Part shown: one piece after another, positions 40,801 to 49,239 of the stretch
How positions within the stretch are numbered: the first letter of the stretch is position 1
Layout: each line of letters begins with the position of its first letter
Source of the DNA: Petrosia ficiformis
Taxonomy: Eukaryota > Porifera > Demospongiae > Haplosclerida > Petrosiidae
Length of the DNA: 64,000 bases
Assembly (NCBI GenBank): GCA_947044365.1
Contig: OX345638.1
Span: 9,185,201-9,249,200 of the forward strand
Reading direction: 5' to 3'
Translations under genes and position numbers: made by a program
The notes under the pieces: generated by a model
The model's input: only the letters and a program-made list of their open reading frames with translations
Database searches by the model: none
What the model was told of the DNA's origin: nothing

Positions 40801-43800
40801 CGTTGCAAGTCTCAGCTTTGTCCTCCTTCCTTAAATCGATTAGAAAAATATGGAAGGCCACACTTTATAGTCATTGGTACTTGCTATGATGAATATGAAA
40901 GGCTTCAAGAAAATAATGAGCTTAAAGAGAGCCTTGATGAGAAGAATGAGCGTCTTCATAGTGAGCTTAAGAATTATGAAGATGTCAGACATGATTACAT
41001 CAAAGGTAAAGATATAATCTTCCCAGTTAACAATATGGGTAGAGGTAGAAATGAAGAAGAGATTGCTGAAAGAATCCGACGTATTACAGGTCGATCTTAC
41101 ATAAGAGCTGAAGTTCCTGCACGATGGTTCTTCTTCCAGGTAGAGCTAAAATCCAAAACAAAAGGTCGAAGAATAATAAGCCTTGATGAATGTGTTGAGA
41201 TTGGAAAGTCAGTTGGTATGCAACGTAAGGAGGTACTGGCTGCTTTATGGTACTTCCATAATCTGTCCATTTATCTCCATTTCCCTGGTATTCTATCTCA
41301 CGTGGTGTTTCTTGACCCACAAGTGTTATTTGATATGCTGTCTCAGATAATTGCTGTTTCATATGGAGATGATCGCTATGACAATGCCACAATTAAGAGC
41401 CTTAAAACAAAAGGAATGTTCAAACGAGAGTTACTAGACACCATGGAATTCGAAGAGGATGTTTTCTCTTGTGATGATTTCCTAAAGCTAATGGAAGGCT
41501 TACTAATCATATCACAGATCCCAAATGAAAGAAGATATCTATATTTCAGATCACTCATTCCAAATGACACAAGATATTTCATTCCATGTGTCCTGGATAT
41601 AATCGATGATCCATTTGAAGATAGTAGTGATGCTATTGAGCCTCTATATCTAACATGGGATGATGAATTGATTCCTAATGGTCTCTTCACATCACTTGTA
41701 GTGTTTCTCATGGGGCATGTTTCTCCAACTCAATTTCAGTTGGTTAATGATGTTTATCGTAATAAAGTTGTCCTGAGGTGTCAACATTTCGGTGGTGCTC
41801 TACATTTACTAGATCAGGTCAAATCATTAACTATACGCTACTTCGGTCCATCTCGTAACTGCTTCAATATCCGTCGTATAATTCATCAAGGTATAGAATC
41901 AATTGTCCACAAGTTTGGCTGGACTGATTCTCTGGCTTCTACACAGGAAGGGTTTCGATGTAAAATCGAAGGATGTACAGATTCCTCATTCCATCTTTGC
42001 CATCTAATTAGTGAACATGAGGAAATACTCTGCTGTGATGTAAGCAATGTCAAATGCTCAGCTGATAAGACCAGACATCTTTTCTGGTTTCATGAAGGTA
42101 TGATGTTGTAATGATATTTTGTGTTGTTTCCATGTGCACAGAATGTACATGATGATTGATGTATCTAAATACTAGTTGTATTGTTTCTGCAAGTGTCAAA
42201 GTGTAGTATATATTTATCTTATCGCACAGACACCGGTAAATAATATGAGTTGGATACGAAGTATTGTCATGAGTCTGAAGGACGAGTGACAATATGCGTA
42301 TACAACAACTGATATTTTCCGGTATCCGTGCGATAATGGATTTATTGTATTTGTGCACGCTAACCATGTAGTCATGGAGCTAATGCATCCTAAAAGTCAT
42401 AGAACTAGTACAGTAGAAAACTTGGAAATGGTTGAACCACATACTTCCCATGAACTCACTTTTATTATACCACCAGAAGTCTACAAATCTTCCAGGAATG
42501 TCATATGTAGTCTAAACGCCAGGCGTGACACAATATCAGTAGTACACTTTCAATAGCCTTCGAGTAGAAATATTGATATTCATAGTTTACATGTGGTTCA
42601 GTTTGTTCTCTAGTATAATAACATGTAACATACTATAGTATATCATTTGTTATATTCATCTTTTATAATTATTTAGAATTACAATCATCAAAAATACTCA
42701 CACAAGAGGAACAGGATAAACTAGTATGTATTATGTTATGTGATAATAATTATATATCTATATTCATATATTACTATAGGATAAAGGACTGTTTGAAGCT
42801 GTGAGGAATCAAAATGTTACCAAAACAAAAGTATTGTTGAACAAGGGTGCTAACCCTAATAAGAAACACTGGGTGAGTTATCATATCCACACACAGTAAT
42901 ATATTGTATAGTACATGTAGGAGCTAATTCTAACTCTTGTGATATATATGTTAGTGATGAGTGATATGATATCAAGATATACTCAATACTTCAATACCAC
43001 ATCTGAAATTTCTGGTATTGAGTAATGTCCAAGTATTGATAGTGATAATGATACAGGTCTACAACACCTCTATTTTAATATGTCACACCATTTAATAGAT
43101 AAATGTACATACCATTCCCACATTTTAAACAGAATTTGTATTAAATTTGAATCTAATGTATGAACACATGTATTATGTGTAATATCAAATATCAGTATCA
43201 TAATCGATACCATCAATACTGATTAACAAACTACTTGATATTGTATTGAAATGAATATTTGTAGTATCACATGTATTATGTGTAAATATAGGATTTTAAT
43301 TGTAATTAATTACATGGCTATTATATATCTGTAGTATAATATATTTGTTACATGTAATTATTAATCTGTTTGTCATAACATTAATAACTACTTAATTAAC
43401 TATTATTATTATTATCATAAACACAAGATATTACAAGTATCTAATGATTGTTATTACTACAGTATGGACTAACCGCTTTACATTTGTCAGCTGAGAGTGG
43501 TCATGTTGATATTGTGAAGGTGTTATTATCACATGGTGCTGATATTCATGTAAAGGATAGGGTAAGTAAATATTAAATAAATATTATGTGTTATAATTTA
43601 TGTATTAATTATATAATTAATTACATAGCTAATGTATATCTGTAATATATAATTGTTAAAATTATTATTAACTATTAACCTGTTATGATGTCATAACATT
43701 AATAACTACTTAATTAACTATTATTATTATTATCATAAACACAAGATATTACAAGTATCTAATGATTGTTATTACTACAGTATCAACAAACCCCTTTACA

Positions 43801-45659
43801 TTTGTCATCTGAGAGTGGTCTTGTTGAGATTGTGAAAGTGTTATTATCACATGGTGCAGATATTCATGTAAAGGATAGGGTAAGTATATATTAAATAAAC
43901 ATTATGTATTATAATTTATATATAGGATAAAACCTTAAATAAAACGCCTGCAAGGTGATTGGTCAAGGGCATAGACTGAGACCAATTATCTCATGTGTTA
44001 TATTGCCTTGGTAAAACAATGTCCTACCTGTGCCAAGCATAGTATTGTATGTACCTAATAATGGTTATTATTGCAGGGAGGAGTAACCCCTTTACATTTG
44101 TCATCTAAGAGTGGTCATGTTGATATTGTGAAAGTGTTATTATCACATGGTGCTGATACCGAAGTAAAGGATGTGGTAAGTACATATTAAATAAATATTA
44201 TATATTGTAATTTATGTATTGATTATATAATTAATTACATAGCTGATTTATATCTCTAATATATATTTGTTATAATTATTATCATAAACACAAGATATTA
44301 CAAGTTATCTAATGATTGTTATTACTACAGTATCAACAAACACCTTTACATATCTCATCAGAGAGTGGTCTTGTTGATGTTGTGAAAGTGTTATTATCAC
44401 ATGGTGCTGATATTCATGTAAAGGATAGGGTAAGTAAATATTATGATTGGTTCATGTTTACTTAATAATATTAAATTATATTACAAATGATTATTATGAT
44501 ATGATTATAATACAACATCATTCAGATGTCTCAAAATGAGATCAAATATTTCATAACTATTATTATTATTATCATAAACACAAGATATTACAAGTATCTA
44601 ATGATCGATTGTTATTACTCAGGATGGACTAACACCTTTACATTTGTCATCTGAGAGTGGTCATGTTGATATTGTGAAAGTGTTATTATCACATGGTGCT
44701 GATATTCATGTAAAGGATAGGGTAAGTAAATATTAAATAAATATTATGTATTATAATTTATGTATTGATTATATAATTAATTACATAGCTAATGTATATC
44801 TGTAATATATATTTGTTATAATTATTATTAACTAATAACCTGTTCTGATGTCATAACATTAATAACTACTTAATTAACTATTATTATTATTATCATAAAC
44901 ACAAGATATTACAAGTATCTAATGATTGTTATTACTACAGTATCAACAAACACCTTTACATTGGTCATCTAAGAGTGGTCATGTTGATATTGTGAAAGTG
45001 TTATTATCACATGGTGCTGATATTCATGTAAAGAATAGGGTAAGTAAATATTATGATTGGTTCATGTTTACCTAATAATCTTAAATTATATTACAAATGA
45101 TTATTATCATATGATTATAATACAACATCATTCATATGTCTCAAAATGAAATCATATATTTGATTAATAATTTCATATAATAAATATTATAATAATCATT
45201 GATGTGTGTCCTAATGGTAATATAGGTTCCATTGTATAACTGATATTTGATAATTCATTATAATAGTATTAGTATCTTAAGATAACTATTGTTTGTGGAA
45301 TCATAATTATCTTAGATATATTCAATTTGGTGATATTAATTATAATAATCTCATGTTCATAGTAATCATGATATGTGTATTAATAATAGTGATTTGTTAA
45401 GTTCAATAAAAATATGATATAATTAGTATCCACAAACTATATATAGTTATCTTAAGATATGTTATGATAATAATAATTATTATAATGATAATAATTATGT
45501 TAGTAATTACTTACATAAGACATAATTATTATAATTTTATATGTTTTTTATTATATTATAACACAGTGGGGGCACTGGCCTAAAGACTGGGCTCATATAT
45601 GTAATAAACATGAAGTAGTCGAAACATTAGAAAGAGAAGAAAAGAAGTTAAGAAAATAA
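28536..45659 (+). CDS. Gene B: death domain, ROC/COR-like GTPase, ankyrin array (carries a nonsense codon)
   Basis: Hand-joined model: 28536-28812, 35531-35589, 36065-36751, 37204-37267, 37755-38602, 38662-38710, 39479-42097, 42677-42723, 42780-42872, ankyrin exons at 43463, 43781, 44077, 44331, 44623 and 44941 (99 bp each), terminal 45567-45659. Phases agree throughout. Architecture: death domain, helical plus alpha/beta module twice, GTPase with repeat insert, COR-like, Cys/His-rich end, ankyrin repeats, charged tail. This is an unusual order: known DAPK-type ROCO proteins have the death domain last. Exon 38662-38710 has an in-frame TAA, so the full protein needs skipping of that exon (49 bp, which would shift frame), readthrough, or a downstream start. 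It may be a recent pseudogene. Confidence 0.68.
29034..29301. mobile_element. 268-bp TIR element with 10-bp TSD
   Basis: Ends TAGTCTCATGTAGCCAGACA and (reversed) TGTCTCGTGTAGCCAGACCG, flanked by AGTCATGACT on both sides (29024-29033 and 29302-29311). The paralogous place after gene C (about 63038-63060) has one copy of the site (AAGTCGTGACTGATG) and no element. End motif shared with 15418-16020, so probably the same superfamily. Confidence 0.75.
30886..30962 (+). pseudogene. Partial duplicate of the death-domain exon 3' end
   Basis: After ACTTCTAG reads [20 protein letters not shown] and ends RRHG before GTATGT, with the same phase-1 donor as 28812. Compare [19 protein letters not shown]. 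Only the last third of the domain is present, so it is either a relic or an alternative linker exon. Confidence 0.5.
31752..31925. repeat. Foldback element
   Basis: Arms TTAGAACACATTTTACC... and (reversed) TTAGAACACACTTGACAG... run to GTAGCAC, GGGCGGTCAATAAAGGTC, meeting near 31840. Nearly the whole element is a hairpin. Typical of a foldback or MITE. No target duplication recognised. Confidence 0.65.
31989..32028. repeat. Small hairpin (GTGCAATAA repeats)
   Basis: GTGTGCAATAACTATTTATT followed by GCACGC, with GTGTGCAATAAGTGATTTA repeated next to it. Short inverted and direct repeats of unknown meaning. Confidence 0.35.
33640..33900 (+). repeat. Direct copy of the arm of the 34.1-34.9 kb palindrome
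   Basis: Shares CTACTCTCCTTACCTTTTAA, AATAGCTAGCTATTAGTTCC and CTGGTCTGTAGAACTCAAGC with 34115-34383, more diverged. Confidence 0.6.
34115..34858. repeat. Large palindromic element: arms about 260 bp around a MITE-like core
   Basis: The left arm (34115-34383) is repeated as its reverse complement at about 34584-34858: TTTCAGGCAGAATAGCTAGC on the left matches GCTAGCTATTCTGCCTGAAA on the right. The core 34384-34583 has ends GCGCGAGTTCTTTTTTA and GCGCGTTCTTTTACG (reversed) and includes (TA)n. Confidence 0.7.
34869..35031 (-). repeat. MITE-like copy, inverted relative to 34384-34583
   Basis: Contains ACGCGCCACACCCATTAATT, GTGGACACAAGAAAATATAG and GGAAAGCAATCATAATGATG, the reverse of the core at 34384-34583. 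Older copies lie at 35275-35440, 1128-1245 and 37058-37146. Confidence 0.6.
35275..35440 (-). repeat. Degraded copy of the same MITE family
   Basis: ACTCATTAAATGACCAAATC near the left and CCCGTGGAAAGCAATTATTG near the right identify it. Internal part diverged. Confidence 0.5.
35531..35589 (+). CDS. Gene B exon 2: short linker
   Basis: 59 bp reading (G)[20 protein letters not shown], acceptor TTTATCATAG, donor GTAATG. It takes phase 1 from the death-domain exon and returns phase 0 to exon 36065, so it links the death domain to the rest. Confidence 0.6.
35722..36020 (+). pseudogene. Decayed coding-like exon
   Basis: Reads [20 protein letters not shown], a stop, then after several stops [20 protein letters not shown] then [16 protein letters not shown]. 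The composition looks like protein rather than random AT-rich DNA, but stops interrupt it and no family is recognised. It lies in the intron between gene B exons 2 and 3. Confidence 0.35.
36065..36751 (+). CDS. Gene B exon 3: helical domain plus first alpha/beta module
   Basis: Starts [20 protein letters not shown] after CCTATAG, then [16 protein letters not shown] and helices like those of gene A exon 1-660. The alpha/beta part holds [19 protein letters not shown] and [15 protein letters not shown]. Ends TEDK, phase 0, donor GTTTGA. The alpha/beta part is nearly identical to gene A while the helical part has diverged more. Confidence 0.75.
37204..37267 (+). CDS. Gene B exon 4: linker
   Basis: [21 protein letters not shown], phase 0 to 1, the counterpart of gene A 1307-1370. 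Confidence 0.68.
37755..38602 (+). CDS. Gene B exon 5: second helical plus alpha/beta module
   Basis: Starts (G)[20 protein letters not shown] and ends SNIQNT. Regions as in gene A 1700-2544, one codon longer. Most changes lie in the middle ([20 protein letters not shown] against [20 protein letters not shown]). Confidence 0.75.
38662..38710 (+). CDS. Gene B exon 6: linker with in-frame TAA
   Basis: [15 protein letters not shown] then TAA at 38707-38709, where gene A has CAA. Acceptor and donor are otherwise unchanged. This single C-to-T change would truncate the protein before the GTPase. Confidence 0.65.
39194..39264 (-). repeat. tRNA-derived SINE-like segment (copy B)
   Basis: Same segment as 3101-3170, with CTAGG for CCAGG, so one T-stem pair is lost. 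Confidence 0.3.
39479..42097 (+). CDS. Gene B main exon: ROC/COR-like GTPase with repeat insert
   Basis: Paralogue of 3386-5995, about 97% identical in protein by eye and three codons longer ([12 protein letters not shown] against SPIPRYFIP, a small duplication of NDTRY). P-loop [28 protein letters not shown]-like [20 protein letters not shown] and the Cys/His end are kept. The reading frame is fully open, which indicates recent duplication, conversion or continuing constraint despite the upstream stop codon. Confidence 0.8.
42098..42676. other. Gene B intron with a MITE
   Basis: Contains the inverted-repeat element 42219-42337 and a short open stretch of no clear family at 42353-42556. The alternative exon of gene A (6254-6318) is not found here. 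Confidence 0.4.
42219..42337. repeat. MITE-like hairpin element
   Basis: Ends TTATCGCACAGACACCGGTA and (reversed) TTATCGCACGGATACCGGAA. 119 bp, no coding content. Confidence 0.6.
42677..42723 (+). CDS. Gene B linker exon before the ankyrin array
   Basis: [16 protein letters not shown], phase 1 to 0, the counterpart of 7654-7700. Confidence 0.65.
42780..42872 (+). CDS. Gene B ankyrin N-cap exon
   Basis: [20 protein letters not shown] then [11 protein letters not shown]. 31 codons, phase 0/0. Confidence 0.72.
42953..43275. repeat. MITE-like repeat (TAGTGATGAG family), copy in gene B
   Basis: Same place and orientation as 7937-8218 in gene A, so present before the duplication, with about 40 extra bases in the middle. 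Confidence 0.5.
43463..43561 (+). CDS. Gene B ankyrin exon 1
   Basis: 99 bp. Starts [17 protein letters not shown] and ends HVKDR. The only unit here with TALH instead of TPLH. The next exon starts exactly 318 bp later. Confidence 0.8.
43781..43879 (+). CDS. Gene B ankyrin exon 2
   Basis: 99 bp. Starts [17 protein letters not shown] and ends HVKDR. GLVEI replaces GHVDI. Confidence 0.8.
44077..44175 (+). CDS. Gene B ankyrin exon 3
   Basis: 99 bp. Starts [17 protein letters not shown] and ends TEVKDV. Its upstream intron (43918-44076) is unlike all others and its acceptor is TATTGCAG rather than TACTACAG. Confidence 0.78.
44331..44429 (+). CDS. Gene B ankyrin exon 4
   Basis: 99 bp. Starts [17 protein letters not shown] and ends HVKDR. 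Followed by a partial terminal-type intron. Confidence 0.78.
44623..44721 (+). CDS. Gene B ankyrin exon 5
   Basis: 99 bp. Starts [17 protein letters not shown] and ends HVKDR. Acceptor altered to TTACTCAG. Confidence 0.76.
44941..45039 (+). CDS. Gene B ankyrin exon 6
   Basis: 99 bp. Starts [17 protein letters not shown] and ends HVKNR. 318 bp after exon 5. Confidence 0.78.
45567..45659 (+). CDS. Gene B terminal exon
   Basis: [20 protein letters not shown] then [10 protein letters not shown] and TAA. The tail is identical to gene A, the front is different and shorter. Confidence 0.72.
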   Translation, partial: WGHWPKDWAHICNKHEVVETLEREEKKLRK

Positions 45660-46580
45660 CTTATAATAATAATGTTTACTTTTACATGATAGGTTATTTT
45701 ATTATTAATTAATTAATAGAACAATGATTATTATATTGTAATTTCTTAAATAAAAATACTATTATTACAAATTTGCGGTGGAAGATAATTGACAATGCAG
45801 TGGCTAAAACATTCGTGAGCAAAGGACGTGAACACTTTTGCTTACTCATTAATATTCATGTAGCCATTTGTTGTACAACTGTATAATTATCTAAGCCCCT
45901 GTAATGATATTTTTGGGGAGGCTATAGCCCCACCCATATTCCGCAATCCTTGTGTCGCACATCCATACTTAATATAATTCCACAATATACTTTGCATAAG
46001 TTAGACCCCTTTATTAGAGTATATAATTATGGTATTATACCAGCATATAGGTATTAGGTTTCTATAATGTATAATTAATACTATTTCCAGATCATCAAAC
46101 TAGATCTAGATCTAGATGGAGTAAGGTTCCATTAAAGCATATATAGACTTGTACAGTCTAGGAACCATGGTTCTATTGAACAATAGTGTCTTTGGACCGC
46201 AGTTCAATTAAAATATAGTCATAGAGTGTAGTGACCACAGTTCCATTAATCCATAGTGTCTGTGGACCACGGTTTCATTGATCCATGTGGTTATTATAAA
46301 CAGTTGTTACTTGCATTGTGCGTTTAAATGTTTGGATCAACATTAGCTTTTAGTAGTAGCTCAATAACATCATTAGTAGTGATATTCGGATCAGATCAAC
46401 AATTACGAAGAGTAGTAATTAATGCGAAAAATTAATTATTTCTCAAACAATTATACAAAAAATTAATGAAGTGACAAAATCATTTAATATCAGCAAGTAA
46501 AATAGTTGAAGTGTTCAAAAGTTCAAATATTAATAATAATTATGTAATTATAAAGTTCCAAATTAAATTGTTATTTCTCC
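45660..46580. other. Intergenic between gene B and the ABC remnant
   Basis: No gene seen. Shares with 24495-25266 the ACCACAGTTCCATTAATCCA-type short repeats and the minus-strand ankyrin remnant (46320-46405). Confidence 0.45.
46320..46405 (-). pseudogene. Minus-strand ankyrin remnant, copy B
   Basis: The reverse complement reads DPNITTNDVIELLLKANVDP then NI and a stop. Counterpart of 25000-25095. Confidence 0.45.
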
Positions 46581-46934
46581 TCAATCTCCTATCAAGTGTT
46601 GATGTTGATGTAACTGATAATATACACCTCCCTTAGCTAATAGTTCAGTGTGTGTACCCTTCTCAACAACACTACCATTAGCTATTACCACAATACAGTC
46701 AGCACTGTACACAGTGGATAACCTATGAGATATTACTATACTAGTACGACCCTCCCTAGCTTTATCAAGAGCTTCCTGGACTATTATCTCACTCTCACTA
46801 TCTAGGGCTGATGTTGCTTCATCTAGAAGAAGTATTTTGGGGTTTCTGATCAGAGCACGGGCTTTAGCAATTCTTTGTTTCTGTCCTCCACTTAAGTGAG
46901 TGCCTTTATCACCAGCATTAGTACTATAACCCTG

Positions 46935-47140
46935 AATGAATGGATAAATAGATGAATGAATGAATTGATGGATAGATGAATGAATAGATGGAAGGATGGA
47001 TACATGGGTAGATGGATAAATGATGGATGGGATGGATAAATGAATGAACGGATGGATGGATGGATGGATGGATGGATAGATGAATGGATGGATGAATAGA
47101 TAGATAAATAGATGGATGGATGAATGAATGAACAGAATGA
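46935..47140. repeat. (GGAT)n repeat in ABC intron B
   Basis: Shorter and more interrupted than 25632-26035 in copy A. Confidence 0.85.
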
Positions 47141-47364
47141 CAAATACATATGTTTTCGTACTTACATAGATAAATAGATGGTATTAACACATAGATAGAT
47201 GGATGGCAACTCGTCCAGATGTAATACATTAACATCTGGATGGCAACTCGTTTAGATGTAATACATTAACATCTGGACGAGTTGGGTAATTAAATGATAC
47301 TGAATCCAATGATATCATTCTTGTGAGATAATCCCATATAAGTGCTTATGTATTTATGTATATA

Positions 47365-47758
47365 ATCATATGTATGTATGTATGTATGTATGCATATATG
47401 TATGTCACTAGTACATATATATATGTATATATTTATATATATGTATGTATGTATGTTTGAATGTGACTATGTATGTATGTATGTATGTATGTATGTATGT
47501 ATGTATGTATGTATGTATGTATGAATGTATTATATGTATATACATATGTACGTATGTATGTAACCATATGTATATATGTAAGTATATATATATGTATGTT
47601 GTATATATATATGTATGTTGTATGTATGTATGTATGTATGTATGTATGTGCATGTATGCATGTATGTATGTATGTATGTATATACATTGTATGTATGTAT
47701 GTATGTATGCATGTATGTATGTATGTATGTATGTATATATGTATGTACATGTATATTA
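47365..47758. repeat. (GTAT)n repeat in ABC intron B
   Basis: GTAT units with TATA-rich interruptions. Homologous to 26565-27018. Confidence 0.85.
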
Positions 47759-48402
47759 TAATCTCACCAGTTCTTTCCCATCAGTGGAATAATTATCAAT
47801 GATTGGTTTCCTGTCTAGCAGTGAGAATATACGATATGTTGATAGTTTAGCTTTAGTATAAATAGGAGCAAAGGCACTAGCTTGTCCAACGGCAAGAGCT
47901 CCAAATACCAGAGCAAAGAGAACTCGGAATACATCCTGAAATTCAACATGGAGGATATGACCTTCATCAAGAGTAACAAGAAAGGCTCCAAAACGAAATG
48001 CTATCACATATCCAAAATATCTGTAACCCTGTGATATACCATAAGCCACTCCTTCTAGTAAACCAAATTGTATACTACTCCTGGCCTGTGAAAATGGATG
48101 TAGCTATGTATATGCATTTGTATGTAAATATGTAGTTATGATTGTGTGTATGAGAAAACGTACTGTTAATTCAAGCCTCACATTTTGTTCTTCAATAACT
48201 ACAAAATAAATTGTTATATAAATAGTAGACTCCAGTAAATTTAAACAGTAGAGAAGGTGTGGTTGGTATAATTAAATTTTTGATACTGAGCAAAAGCAAG
48301 GATTTAGTGCATTTGAGATGGAAGAGCAAAATGCAACAGTTCATGGGTTAATTTTAGAAGTGTCACCTGAATTGCTCTTATGTTGATCAAGTATTAGCTT
48401 CT

Positions 48403-48541
48403 TCACCTGATGACACTAGCAGAGCACAACAGGAACCCATAAATTATGTACACCAGAATATTAGTACCATCAATCCAATCATTAGTCTCTACAGCTTGTT
48501 TAGCTGTGTCCTTCTCTCTTCTTTTCCTCAATCTCTCTGCT
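48403..48541 (-). pseudogene. Unassigned coding-like exon
   Basis: After an ATAGCAG acceptor on the minus strand reads ERLRKRREKDTAKQAVETND, WIDGTNILVYIIYGFLLCSA, SVIR, stop. A charged stretch then a possible membrane segment. Composition suggests real coding origin. No family recognised and no partner exon found. Confidence 0.35.
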
Positions 48542-48721
48542 ATGACATAGTGACATGCACGTCGGTTAATAGAAAATATCAATTTGAAATTTTGGAAAAT
48601 TTTATAATTATTTAGCTACGCGATACGTACCATACAATTGAACATACAGAATATATACTGCACAAACATTATTTTGAAACTCAACACAGTACATATGAAA
48701 TCATGTACGATACATACATAC

Positions 48722-49043
48722 ATACTAGTGGTGGATGATACCAGTAATTTTCATTTGGATATGATACTGAGTAGTTTAGGAATCAGTATTGATGGTAGCG
48801 AGTATGATACTGATACTTGATAATGCGCATGTGCATAATACACATGACATCAAATTTTATACAAATTCAGTTAAAAATGTGGAAGCTCAAAGGAAATGTT
48901 TTGTTAAATGGGTGTGTCAGGTTAAAATAGAGGTGTGGTGACTATAGTATTGGTATCAATACTTGGACATTACTCGATACCAGAAATTTCAGACGTGGTA
49001 TTGAAGTATCAAGTATTTTAGTATTGAATCGCCCATCACTAAT
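48722..49043 (-). repeat. MITE-like repeat (TAGTGATGAG family), inverted copy
   Basis: Ends ACTAGTGGTGGATGATACC and (reversed) TTAGTGATGGGCGATTCAAT. Contains GACATTACTCGATACCAGAA, the reverse of GGTATTGAGTAATGTCC at 7995. Confidence 0.55.
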
Positions 49044-49239
49044 ACATACATATATATATACGTAGAGAAAATTCTCAACCAACTCCATAGTGTGGGGTTC
49101 GCCCCATACAATTACTATTAAATGAGTAAGTAACATCTGTTGCTTTTGGAGGAATAAGAATGGAATGATAATAATACACCACAGCTTGTACACTGCAAAA
49201 ACAAAATATTTAAAATCCAGGCTATAATAATGGCAATTT

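Larger units (their letters stand above)
46581..48085 (-). pseudogene. ABCB (MDR-like) transporter 3' part, copy B
   Basis: Minus-strand exons 47768-48085 (ARSSIQFGLLEGVAYGISQG, FGYVIAFRFGAFLVTLDEGH, FRVLFALVFGALAVGQASAF, ending DRKPIIDNYSTDGKEL: part of the second transmembrane domain and linker) and 46581-46931 ([27 protein letters not shown] by homology). The exon that should carry Walker A and Q-loop survives only as a stub near 47270-47320 (VSFNYPTRP) next to a short duplicated CATCTGGACGAGTTG. Thus the two ABC copies have lost different parts. Position 46741 changes HRLST upstream codons (ISHRLST). Not functional as a transporter. Confidence 0.72.

Noticed and set aside
42353..42556. 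67-codon frame in the gene B intron
   Set aside because: No family, no good splice context and no counterpart in gene A.
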